8,038 nt of DNA from Clostridium sp. CAG:632 (GCA_000431515.1 HF991351.1:1-8038), one strand, 5' to 3'; positions 1 through 6,365 are shown, counted from the first letter of the stretch. Translations and numbers: made by a program. Notes: generated by a model not told the origin, from the letters alone.

Positions 1-1067
1 GTATTTAACGTTACCTGTTCCGGATTTTTCATACCGCTGCAGTTTGGATTGCTATGGTACTTTGTCCCTCCGTTGGTTGGTATCCAGACATAAACATCTG
101 CGGAGGTTTCCGGCGCCGGTGCAATTGCAGTTGTTGCCTCCGTACTGGCTACTACATATTCAGTTGTCCCGGCAGCCTGCTCCGTTGCAGTTGCCTGTGC
201 TTCGGCAGATGTCTGTTCTTCGGCATTTGCCTGTGCCACCTCTGTATCCGCTACCCAGCTCTCTCCGGTCGCATAATCAATTCCGATACCCGGTTGCACA
301 TTATAGCAAAATACACAGAATTTCACTCCGGTGCCCTGATCTTCCACAGACTCAGCTTCTATCAATACCCCGGATGCAACCAGATTCCCCCCTTCAAATA
401 CCGGTGTCACCCGATAAAGCACATGGTGATCGGTTTCCTTCACATAATCTGCTACCTCGTTCTCAAATGGTACCATACCGGTTGCATTCATGTACCGGGT
501 ACCGGTAATCAGATTCTTCTCGTTTGCATTCTCGCCTGCCAGCTGATAAGCAATCAGGTGGCAACGATTATACAGATATTTCTCTGTTATCTGCTCCGGA
601 TATTTCACCGTATGCCAGCCACTCGGCTTGATCTGTCCAATCTCGCCCCGCTTCTCCGTCGGCATAATCTCCTGACATATATTGGCATACGCGGTTCCGC
701 AGCGTCCCAGATCATCCAGATCACTGTAGATTTCAAATGCATCTGTCGTCAGCTCTTCATCTTCAAAATATGGGTTATTATCATTCACCTCAACATACGG
801 GGCATCCGAATAAGCCGGCAGATCCGCATATGTAAACGCTGATTCCGTAACCTCCCTTTCAAGAGCCTCCGTTGTGCTTGCAATATCCGCTTCACTGTCT
901 TTAACTTCTGTTTTCTGTTCTTCTGCAACTGTTTGTGACTCATTCAGTGAAGCCGGTGAAAATATAGCTATAATTACTCCTACCATCAGCCAAAATGCCA
1001 TTGACACTGCCATAAATCCACCAATAATCAGTATTGCAACACCCATCCCACTTTTTTTCTTCTTCAT
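1..1067 (-). CDS. Membrane-anchored DNA/RNA non-specific endonuclease (EndA-like), C-terminus cut by window edge
   Basis: 355 codons are visible and the frame is still open at base 1. Residues 1-7 are basic (MKKKKSG), 8-37 form one hydrophobic segment, and 38-100 are an acidic, low-complexity extracytoplasmic stretch. The nuclease core spans about 105-270: it contains NRCHLIAYQL (167-176), with H170 as the likely general base, then GENANEKNLITGTRYMN (178-194), whose Asn residues match the metal-binding region of the EndA/Spd nucleases, and YNVQPGIGIDYATG (255-268). An Ala/Thr/Glu-rich linker (about 272-325) leads to VWIPTNGGTKYHS followed by C343, resembling a Cys-rich, Ada-like metal-binding tail whose remaining cysteines would lie off the window. 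Expected role: degradation of extracellular or imported nucleic acid at the cell surface. The ATG at 1067 is preceded by GGGGAG 12 nt upstream, inside the end of the HAD gene; only 3 bp separate the two genes, so they are probably cotranscribed. Family assignment is firm; the biological role is inferred. Confidence 0.9.
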   Translation of the reverse strand, partial: MKKKKSGMGVAILIIGGFMAVSMAFWLMVGVIIAIFSPASLNESQTVAEEQKTEVKDSEADIASTTEALEREVTESAFTYADLPAYSDAPYVEVNDNNPYFEDEELTTDAFEIYSDLDDLGRCGTAYANICQEIMPTEKRGEIGQIKPSGWHTVKYPEQITEKYLYNRCHLIAYQLAGENANEKNLITGTRYMNATGMVPFENEVADYVKETDHHVLYRVTPVFEGGNLVASGVLIEAESVEDQGTGVKFCVFCYNVQPGIGIDYATGESWVADTEVAQANAEEQTSAEAQATATEQAAGTTEYVVASTEATTAIAPAPETSADVYVWIPTNGGTKYHSNPNCSGMKNPEQVTLN

Positions 1068-1070
1068 AAT

Positions 1071-2204
1071 CTACTTTTTCTCCCCATTTAGCAGTTTCCT
1101 GACTTCATCCGCATCTGTATTCCTCATTTCCGCACATATTTTCCCATAAAAATCCCTAACATCGATATCCTGCAAAATACTTTTTACCTGACTATTTCCA
1201 AGGGCTATCCGTAATAACTTTTCTTTCTGTTTTTCAGACCATTCTGTTATCTTTGTCAATTGCCCAATTATCGTGTGTGTATTAGCAAAACTTCCGCTAT
1301 CCTCCAGCTTATTGATCAGATCTTCCTTCTGCAGTTCCTCTTCACTTTGATTCTTTCTCTCTTTTTTTTCCTCTGCCAGACATTCAAAGTACACACTTTC
1401 CAGCTTTTCATTTGATATTGTTCGATCAATAATCTTTTTCACTAATATTTCCAGTTTTGAATCTTCTGTATAGTCTGCCGGTACAAAATATTTAATCCTA
1501 TTTTCTTCCAGCATCCGAAATACCTTTGATTTATCCTTTGTCGCAGAGTTATAAACACCTATGGAATGTCCCCCATTTACATTCACCAGTTTCATACAGG
1601 GAATATCCGTATCACTGTCACCTATATATATCATATTTCTAAATGGGACTCTATACTGATCAGCACTGAAATATGCATTTACCCTTTGATCATTTATATC
1701 TAAAACCCCTTTTTCTATTCGAAACAAAAATTGTGTTTTATTTGTATAATTAACCACCTGCGCCGGCCATACCGCTACTCCGGTTTTATCATAATAAAAA
1801 GAACTGGCATATATCTTTTTTAATTTATCCGCAATCTCCGTTCCTTCGATCATCTCTTTCAGTCCAGATGAAATAATATAATGCTCGACCTGAACGCCCT
1901 TATCCTCCCCATATTTATTTATCCGGTCAAACCATGTACTAACTCCAGGAAACAACTTCACCTTAGATCCATCGTTTTTTAGATTTTTCCTTGTAAACAC
2001 TACTTTTCCCCTTGATTTTTCTACCATCATATACATATATGCCAGATTTTGATCCATTTCATTTTGTGCTGCCAATTCATTGGATTCTCTCCAAAAATCT
2101 ACAACTTCACAGTCAACGGATTGAATATAACCCTGTGCCTGCATATCATCCGGTGACAGCGTTTTATCAAAATCATAACAGATAGCCAGAATTGGTTTCT
2201 CCAT
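1071..2204 (-). CDS. HAD-superfamily hydrolase with C-terminal helical extension
   Basis: 377 residues. The HAD core is clear: motif I DFDKTLS (D11, D13), motif II ISSG (111-114), a motif III lysine probably at K156 (TNKTQF), and motif IV GDSDTD (195-200) preceded by a hydrophobic strand. This fits an Mg-dependent phosphoryl-transfer enzyme, most likely a cytoplasmic phosphatase; the insert between motifs I and II is helical, and the substrate cannot be read from sequence. Residues 275-298 are highly charged and probably coiled, and 300-360 form a second module (SGSFANTHTIIGQL, then NSQV and DVRDFY) outside the HAD fold. Translation could begin at an in-frame TTG at 2240, but the ATG at 2204 is preferred because AGGAAGGGG sits 8 nt before it. 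The gene has its own promoter upstream and is followed after 3 bp by the nuclease gene. It is visibly more AT-rich than the cysteine desulfurase next door (sample 60-base lines 30-40% GC versus 58-63%), suggesting a different origin. Confidence 0.88.
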   Translation of the reverse strand: MEKPILAICYDFDKTLSPDDMQAQGYIQSVDCEVVDFWRESNELAAQNEMDQNLAYMYMMVEKSRGKVVFTRKNLKNDGSKVKLFPGVSTWFDRINKYGEDKGVQVEHYIISSGLKEMIEGTEIADKLKKIYASSFYYDKTGVAVWPAQVVNYTNKTQFLFRIEKGVLDINDQRVNAYFSADQYRVPFRNMIYIGDSDTDIPCMKLVNVNGGHSIGVYNSATKDKSKVFRMLEENRIKYFVPADYTEDSKLEILVKKIIDRTISNEKLESVYFECLAEEKKERKNQSEEELQKEDLINKLEDSGSFANTHTIIGQLTKITEWSEKQKEKLLRIALGNSQVKSILQDIDVRDFYGKICAEMRNTDADEVRKLLNGEKK

Positions 2205-2269
2205 TTCGCATTCCCCTTCCTGTATTCCTAAATTATTCAATTTGTATCATTTTTATTGGATTCTCTATG

Positions 2270-2298
2270 ATTTTATCATGTTTTATTTTCATTCTCAA
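2270..2298 (-). promoter_or_regulatory. Sigma-A promoter for the HAD-nuclease unit
   Basis: On the minus strand TTGAGA (2298-2293) and TAAAAT (2275-2270) are separated by exactly 17 bp in AT-rich DNA. Transcription would begin near 2263, giving a leader of about 60 nt before the ATG at 2204. It lies directly after the terminator of the preceding unit, which supports an independent transcription start here. Confidence 0.75.
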
Positions 2299-2321
2299 TA
2301 TGCATAGAACATTTTTTCTGT

Positions 2322-2368
2322 AAAAAAATAAAATAATTCCGGTTGCAGCATTTCTGTTGCAACCGGAA
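2322..2368 (-). terminator. Intrinsic terminator after the cysteine desulfurase gene
   Basis: Read on the minus strand, an uninterrupted 11-bp stem (TTCCGGTTGCA paired with TGCAACCGGAA, 2368-2337) with a 10-nt loop is followed by a T-rich run (TTATTTTATTTTTTTA). It begins 14 bp after the stop codon at 2383 and separates the lysR-to-desulfurase unit from the HAD-nuclease unit. The plus strand also has an A-rich run but no T-run after the stem, so it acts on the minus strand. Confidence 0.92.
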
Positions 2369-2382
2369 CTTATCTATATATC

Positions 2383-3540
2383 TTATCTTTTTCTATCCAT
2401 CGCCCGCAGTCGTTCCACCACATTTTTTAAAATCTCAACTGTTTGGTCTATTTCTTCCATACTTGTCTGATGGGATACCGTGAGCCTTAATGCTCCCCGT
2501 GCATCTTCCTTTGTGACGCCGATGCTAAGCAGGACATGCGACGGATCCAGCGAGCCCGATGCACAGGCCGAGCCTGCCGATCCACAGACTCCATTCTGAT
2601 CCAGCAGGATCAGCAGCGAGTTTCCGTCAATCCCCTGAAATGACAGATTGGCATTGTTTGGCAATCTTCTTTCCGAATCTCCGTTCAACCGGCTGCCCGG
2701 AATCTCCTCCAGCACACGTCTGATCAGATGATCCCGCAGACCGCTCTCATATGTCATCCGTGACTCCATCTGTGAGAATGCCAGCTCAGCAGCTTTGCCA
2801 AAACCTACAATCCCCGGTACATTTAAGGTGCCGGCCCGTCGGCCGCGTTCCTGTGCCCCACCATGAATAAAGGACATCAGCTTCACAGTCTTCCTGACAT
2901 AAAGCAATCCGATTCCCTTTGGCCCATTCAGCTTATGTCCGCTGGCACTTAGCAGATCTATATTCATCTCATTCACATCAATCGGTATATGCCCGAATGC
3001 CTGTACCGCATCCGTATGGAACAGAACTCCATGTGCTCCGGCGATTGCTCCGATCTCCTTTAACGGTTCGATCGTTCCGATCTCATTATTCGCTGCCATC
3101 ACGGAAATCAGAATCGTATCCGGCCGGATTGCCATCTCCAGTTCCTCCGGCTTTACGAGTCCGTGCTCATCTACATCCAGATAAGTCACTTCATATCCGT
3201 GCTTTTCCAGCCATTCACAGGTATGCAGGATGGCATGATGCTCGATCTTCGTTGTAATAAGATGCCTGCCCTTTTCCCGATATGCCTCTGCCACAGCCTT
3301 CAGTGTCCAGTTATCCGATTCACTGCCGCCTCCGGTAAAATAAATCTCCCGCGTCATCGCATGTATATTCTTTGCCAATATCTCCCGTGCCTGCTCTACA
3401 GCAGCCTTTGACGTACCTGCAAAGCTATAAATTGCTGCCGGGTTCCCGTAATTTTCTGTAAAAAACGGAAGCATTGCTTCTACCACCTGGGGATCCGTCT
3501 GTGTTGTTGCTGCATTATCCAAATATATCAACCGGTCCAT
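2383..3540 (-). CDS. Cysteine desulfurase, IscS/NifS/CsdA type (PLP-dependent)
   Basis: 385 residues, full length for the family. It removes sulfur from L-cysteine, leaving alanine and an enzyme persulfide used for Fe-S clusters or tRNA thiolation. Visible signatures: N-terminal YLDNAATT (6-13), GGGSESDN (70-77), H101 in IEHHAI stacking on PLP, D177 in HTDAVQ, the PLP Schiff-base lysine K203 in SASGHKLNGPKG, the phosphate-binding GGAQERGRRAGT (227-238), and the mobile loop SAGSACASGSLDPSHV with catalytic C326. The ATG at 3540 has GAGGT about 8-9 nt upstream. The upstream neighbour is TcdA, across a 162-bp gap carrying a structured segment; a strong terminator follows. No IscU, SufU, SufE or ThiI is visible, so the acceptor is unknown. 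Proximity to TcdA suggests a CsdA-like role, but iscS or nifS would be equally defensible names, so I leave the symbol blank. Confidence 0.96.
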   Translation of the reverse strand: MDRLIYLDNAATTQTDPQVVEAMLPFFTENYGNPAAIYSFAGTSKAAVEQAREILAKNIHAMTREIYFTGGGSESDNWTLKAVAEAYREKGRHLITTKIEHHAILHTCEWLEKHGYEVTYLDVDEHGLVKPEELEMAIRPDTILISVMAANNEIGTIEPLKEIGAIAGAHGVLFHTDAVQAFGHIPIDVNEMNIDLLSASGHKLNGPKGIGLLYVRKTVKLMSFIHGGAQERGRRAGTLNVPGIVGFGKAAELAFSQMESRMTYESGLRDHLIRRVLEEIPGSRLNGDSERRLPNNANLSFQGIDGNSLLILLDQNGVCGSAGSACASGSLDPSHVLLSIGVTKEDARGALRLTVSHQTSMEEIDQTVEILKNVVERLRAMDRKR

Positions 3541-3602
3541 TCTTCTCTACCTCTGTGATTCTTCTCTATCTGAGCTTTTTATCTTATACTTGTATTATCT
3601 TC

Positions 3603-3704
3603 TCCTGTTTTCGGAATATCATTCGTACTTTTCACATTCCGGTCTTGCAGGTACAGTCTCACCCTTGCGAGTCGTACTCCTTGCTATCTTCGTAGTCCTG
3701 TTTT
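3603..3704 (-). repeat. 84-bp two-hairpin segment flanked by 9-bp direct repeats
   Basis: On the plus strand TCCTGTTTT occurs at 3603-3611 and again at 3696-3704, bracketing 84 bp. Inside, an inverted repeat CGGAAT/ATTCCG (3612-3641) begins flush with one direct repeat. A second hairpin (3651-3677) pairs outer GTAC with GTAC and inner CTCGC with GTGAG around an AAGG loop, with a 2x3 internal loop between. The copy at 3696-3704 overlaps the TcdA stop codon. The similarity around the two repeats extends further on the minus strand (AAAACAGGA then GAAGATA, with 4 extra bases in one copy). This may be a small non-autonomous insertion with a target-site duplication, an interspersed palindromic repeat, or a structured leader of the cysteine desulfurase mRNA. 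No terminal inverted repeat or T-run is present. Confidence 0.5.
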
Positions 3705-4461
3705 ATAAATCCTCGGACAAATCCTTGATAACCTCTCCCGCTATAATCAATCCCACCACCGATGGCACAAATGCGATTGATCCCGGAATTGCCCGTCGCT
3801 GTGTGCATTTATGTGCCGTTCCCGGCGGACAGACACAATGCTCCCGGCAGCTGATCGCCATGTCCTCAATCGGCTGTCTGGCTTCCTCTTTGGAATACAC
3901 CACTTTCAGATGATCCACACCACGCTTCCTTAACTCTCTCCGCATTACCTTTGCCAGCGGACATACGGAAGTCTTATAAATATCCGCCACCTCAAATGCA
4001 GCCGGATCTAATTTATTTCCGGCTCCCATGCTGCTGATGATCGGTACCTGATGTTCCTTTGCTTCCATAACTAGCTGGATTTTCGCAGTTACCGTATCAA
4101 CCGCATCAACTATATAGGAATACTGGGAAAAATCAAACTGATTTTTCGTCTCCGGGAGATAAAAGCATTTGTGAACCTCTACCTTGCACTCCGGATTGAT
4201 GTCCAGAATCCGCTCCTTCATCACATCTACCTTGTATTTTCCCACTGTTTTATGGGTCGCTATAATCTGACGATTCAGGTTGGTCAGACATACCTTATCA
4301 TCATCGATCAGATCAATCGCACCGATACCGCTGCGCACCAATGCTTCTACCGTATAACCGCCAACACCGCCTATTCCGAAAACCGCAACACGGGCCTCCG
4401 AAAGGCGGTTCATATTCTCTTTTCCAAGTAGTAATTCTGTTCTCGAAAATTGATTTAACAT
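3703..4461 (-). CDS. tcdA: tRNA threonylcarbamoyladenosine dehydratase (ThiF/MoeB/E1-like)
   Basis: 252 residues, normal family length. The enzyme adenylates t6A37 of ANN-reading tRNAs with ATP and cyclises it to ct6A. Evidence: N-terminal RTELLLG (7-13), nucleotide-binding FGIGGVGGYTVEALVRSG (28-45) followed by LIDDD, NLNRQ (61-65) with the arginine finger typical of E1-like enzymes, VDAVDTVTAK (118-127), SSMGAGNKLDP (143-153), CPLAKVMRRELRKRG (167-181), and the C-terminal GSIAFVPSVVGLIIAGEVIKD. A Cys-rich stretch, C205-x3-C209-x-C211-x7-C219, lies just before the final motif and could bind metal. The ATG at 4461 has AAAGGG 8 nt upstream; the gene starts 18 bp after the papain-like gene stops. 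In E. coli the sulfur-transfer proteins CsdA and CsdE are needed for ct6A formation in vivo, so the downstream cysteine desulfurase is a meaningful neighbour. Confidence 0.95.
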   Translation of the reverse strand: MLNQFSRTELLLGKENMNRLSEARVAVFGIGGVGGYTVEALVRSGIGAIDLIDDDKVCLTNLNRQIIATHKTVGKYKVDVMKERILDINPECKVEVHKCFYLPETKNQFDFSQYSYIVDAVDTVTAKIQLVMEAKEHQVPIISSMGAGNKLDPAAFEVADIYKTSVCPLAKVMRRELRKRGVDHLKVVYSKEEARQPIEDMAISCREHCVCPPGTAHKCTQRRAIPGSIAFVPSVVGLIIAGEVIKDLSEDL

Positions 4462-4479
4462 AGGTTCATCCCTTTCGCT

Positions 4480-5133
4480 TTAGATTTCATTTGCTTTAAC
4501 TCTGGTGAATAAAGACCGGCGTACGATTTCTCTCAGATCACTTCCGCTTCGGATATAAGTATCCAGATTCATCGGCTGAAAATATGTATCATCCCTTGAC
4601 CGCAGTGAACAATAATCCAATAGATTTCCCTGAAACCAGATTTCTGCCGCAAACAGCTCCAGCAGTTCATCCGGTGTATACTGATAGGCCGGCTTAGTTA
4701 AAGTATAATCCACCTTTTTCATCATATTCATTACAAACTCAATGCAGGAATATGCCTTATATACAGCGAATCCCTTCGTGATCGGAAATGTCAGCACGGA
4801 AAACAGGTTATACTTATATTCCTGATCCTGCTTGATTCCCTCAATTTCCTGTTTGATCTGTAAATACTGTTCTGCAGATACCGGAATCCGGAAAACGGTC
4901 ACCGGGATCTCCGTCTGCTTTCTGAGCGTATAACGCTCCACTGTTTCCTCCACCAGTCCACCGATCAACGCTGCATGATACTGCTTTCTGGCAAATGAAT
5001 AAAGCTCCTTCAGTTCTTCGTCCAGTGCGATTGCAGCATGATTATAATGGACTCCCCCTACCCGTCTTAGTACATAGCCAAATCTTGTGGCTGTCTTTGA
5101 AATCACTACATATACGTACCGTTGTGTCATCAT
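4480..5133 (-). CDS. Putative permuted papain-fold (YiiX/NlpC-P60-like) protein
   Basis: 217 residues, not recognised as a named protein. A catalytic-looking histidine lies early in GGVHYNHAAIALDEELKELY (H32 followed by hydrophobic strands), and a candidate nucleophile later in YKAYSCIEFV (C130 at the start of a helix). His before Cys is the order expected of circularly permuted papain-fold enzymes such as YiiX/YaeF, and YKYNLFSVL between them fits their middle region. Such enzymes act as hydrolases or acyltransferases on amide or ester bonds. No signal peptide or transmembrane segment is evident, so a cytoplasmic location is inferred. There are two adjacent ATG codons (5133 and 5130), with GGGAG close by and AAGGAG 12 nt before the first; I took the first. 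It lies 61 bp after lysR and 18 bp before tcdA, so it is probably cotranscribed with them. The fold assignment rests on motif order alone. Confidence 0.62.
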   Translation of the reverse strand: MMTQRYVYVVISKTATRFGYVLRRVGGVHYNHAAIALDEELKELYSFARKQYHAALIGGLVEETVERYTLRKQTEIPVTVFRIPVSAEQYLQIKQEIEGIKQDQEYKYNLFSVLTFPITKGFAVYKAYSCIEFVMNMMKKVDYTLTKPAYQYTPDELLELFAAEIWFQGNLLDYCSLRSRDDTYFQPMNLDTYIRSGSDLREIVRRSLFTRVKANEI

Positions 5134-5159
5134 AACTCCCTGTTACTCCTTATATATCC

Positions 5160-5178
5160 TGTCCGATATTTCCGGACA
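5160..5178 (-). other. Small hairpin between lysR and the papain-like gene
   Basis: A perfect 6-bp inverted repeat, TGTCCG and CGGACA with a 7-nt spacer, lies in the 61-bp gap and ends about 10 nt before the AAGGAG ribosome site. It lacks a T-run on either strand, so it is not a convincing terminator. On the minus strand TGGTAATAAT just before it resembles an extended -10, so it may sit at an internal transcription start or act on mRNA stability. Function is unproven. Confidence 0.35.
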
Positions 5179-5194
5179 TTATTACCATACTGAA

Positions 5195-6106
5195 TTAATG
5201 CATTCCCTTATCCTTATACTTTGCAAGTTCTTCCAGATATTTTTCGCCCAGTTTACTGATTGCAACGCCTTTTCTGGTCAGGTATCCGATCGTCATAATC
5301 TCATCGGATTTCAGCTTCACCGCACAATAATCCGAGCCATTCAACTCCTCACAGATAATACCGGAACACATCGTATATCCGTTCAGACCCACCATCAGAT
5401 TCAGCAATGTTGCACGGTCATCCGCCTTGATCAATTGCTTATAATCATAGGTACTCAGCACTTCTTCTGCAAAATAAAATGAATTATAAGTACCCTGCTC
5501 AAAAGACAGACACGGATATTCATCCAATTCCTCTAAGGCAATCTCCTTCCGACCAGCCAGCGGATGTCCCTTCCACATATAGACATAGATTCCACATTCC
5601 AGCAATGGATGAAACTCCAGATTGTACTCATGAAACATCTTGGTCAACACCTTATGATTGAAATCATTCAGATATAAAATACCGATCTCACTCTTGAAAT
5701 TCCGCACATCTTCAATCACTTCATACGTCTTGGTCTCATGAATCGCAAACTCATACTTATCCATGCCAAACTGCTTCACCATCTCCACAAACGCATCAAC
5801 TGCAAAGGTATAATGCTGGGTAGAGACACCAAACTTCTTCTTGACCTGCTCTTTATTAATATATTTATTCTCCATCAGCTGATATTGTTCTACCACCTGT
5901 CTGGCATATCCTACAAACTCTTCACCCTCCGGAGTCACGGAGATTCCCCGGTTAGTCCGGCGGAACAGCTCAATGCCAACCTCCTCTTCCAGATCCTTGA
6001 TAGCTGATGACAGACTCGGTTGTGAAATAAACAGCTCCCGTGCTGCTTCATTCATGGACTTGGCATTTGCAACTGTTATTGCATAATTTAACTGTGTCAG
6101 TGTCAT
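5195..6106 (-). CDS. LysR-family transcriptional regulator
   Basis: 303 residues, normal family length. The N-terminal winged helix-turn-helix is clear: MTLTQLNYAITVANAKSMNE, then AARELFISQPSLSSAIKDLE (21-40), GIELFRRTNRG (44-54) and VTPEGEEF. A linker helix (about 60-90) leads to the two-lobed effector-binding domain (about 95-295), with IGILYL (141-146), HPLAGRKEI, YPCLSFEQG and DDRATLLNLMVGLNGYTMCSG. The effector cannot be told from sequence. An upstream ATG at 6130 has no good ribosome site; the ATG at 6106 has GGAG 11 nt before it and starts with the canonical MTLTQLNYAI, so it is preferred. LysR regulators usually control a divergent or adjacent operon. Here the genes downstream run in the same direction, so it may control its own unit, or a target elsewhere. 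Confidence 0.93.
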   Translation of the reverse strand: MTLTQLNYAITVANAKSMNEAARELFISQPSLSSAIKDLEEEVGIELFRRTNRGISVTPEGEEFVGYARQVVEQYQLMENKYINKEQVKKKFGVSTQHYTFAVDAFVEMVKQFGMDKYEFAIHETKTYEVIEDVRNFKSEIGILYLNDFNHKVLTKMFHEYNLEFHPLLECGIYVYMWKGHPLAGRKEIALEELDEYPCLSFEQGTYNSFYFAEEVLSTYDYKQLIKADDRATLLNLMVGLNGYTMCSGIICEELNGSDYCAVKLKSDEIMTIGYLTRKGVAISKLGEKYLEELAKYKDKGMH

Positions 6107-6139
6107 AATTTCTATCACTCCATTGCGCATATTTCTTAT

Positions 6140-6168
6140 ATTCTAACATACCGGCCCAAGGAAGACCA
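6140..6168 (-). promoter_or_regulatory. Probable extended -10 promoter for lysR
   Basis: On the minus strand TGTTAGAAT (6148-6140) matches an extended -10 (TGnTAnAAT). The -35 region at 6168-6163 (TGGTCT) is poor. Two near-identical heptamers, CTTAGGC (6175-6169) and CTTGGGC (6160-6154), lie 15 bp apart across the -35 region and could be a regulator-binding site. A start here is needed because the tRNA terminator lies just upstream. Confidence 0.5.
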
Positions 6169-6186
6169 GCCTAAGTGTTGTTTTCG

Positions 6187-6235
6187 GCAAAGAAAAAGAG
6201 CTAAGAACATTGATTTTTCAACATTCTTGGCTCTT
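6187..6235 (-). terminator. Intrinsic terminator of the tRNA-Leu gene
   Basis: On the minus strand a long stem runs from 6235 to 6196: AAGAGC/GCTCTT, one mismatch, AAGAA/TTCTT, then TGTTGA/TCAATG with two wobble pairs around an AAAA loop. It is followed by TTTCTTT, and the pairing extends the T-run. It starts 8 nt after the tRNA 3' end. Confidence 0.93.
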
Positions 6236-6243
6236 AAGTTCCA

Positions 6244-6324
6244 TGCGGGCAACAGGACTTGAACCTGCACGTCGGGGACACTAGAACCTAAATCTAGCGC
6301 GTCTGCCAATTCCGCCATGCCCGC
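6244..6324 (-). tRNA. tRNA-Leu (anticodon UAG)
   Basis: The 81-nt gene folds as a class II tRNA. The 7-bp acceptor stem is GCGGGCA/TGCCCGC with discriminator A. The D-arm contains AATTGGCAGA, and the anticodon stem CTAGA/TCTAG encloses the loop TTTAGGT, giving anticodon UAG for CUN leucine codons. The variable arm is long (GTC-CCC-GAC core), and the T-arm is CAGGTTCAAGTCCTG. The 3' CCA is not encoded (TGG follows) and must be added by nucleotidyltransferase. It stands alone between a strong promoter and terminator. Confidence 0.97.
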
Positions 6325-6336
6325 TTAGCAAGTTCG

Positions 6337-6365
6337 ATTATAACAAGTTTTTCTCTCTATGACAA
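6337..6365 (-). promoter_or_regulatory. Sigma-A promoter for tRNA-Leu
   Basis: On the minus strand TTGTCA (6365-6360) and a perfect TATAAT (6342-6337) are spaced by 17 bp. Transcription would start near 6330, about 6 nt before the mature tRNA. It sits only 11 bp beyond the stop codon of the 92-residue membrane protein gene. Confidence 0.9.

Noticed and set aside
54..842. Long plus-strand open frame of 262 codons
   Set aside because: It is antisense to the nuclease core, is rich in Cys/Ile/His/Arg without any domain pattern, and has no ribosome site; the minus-strand frame encodes clear nuclease motifs.
2205..2240. TTG at 2240 as start of the HAD protein
   Set aside because: It would add 12 residues without a ribosome site; the ATG at 2204 follows AGGAAGGGG at good spacing and begins the conserved N-terminal strand.
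3579..3662. 27-codon minus-strand frame from a GTG containing IPKTGE, reminiscent of a sortase motif
   Set aside because: It is too short, has no hydrophobic tail and lies within the structured intergenic segment; the motif is most likely chance.
6136..6318. Minus-strand 60-codon frame beginning MAELADALDLGSS
   Set aside because: It is a translation of the tRNA-Leu gene and its terminator, a well-known annotation artefact.
6244..6324. tRNA-Leu as an attachment site for an integrated element
   Set aside because: No integrase, no repeated tRNA 3' end and no foreign-looking genes are next to it within the window.
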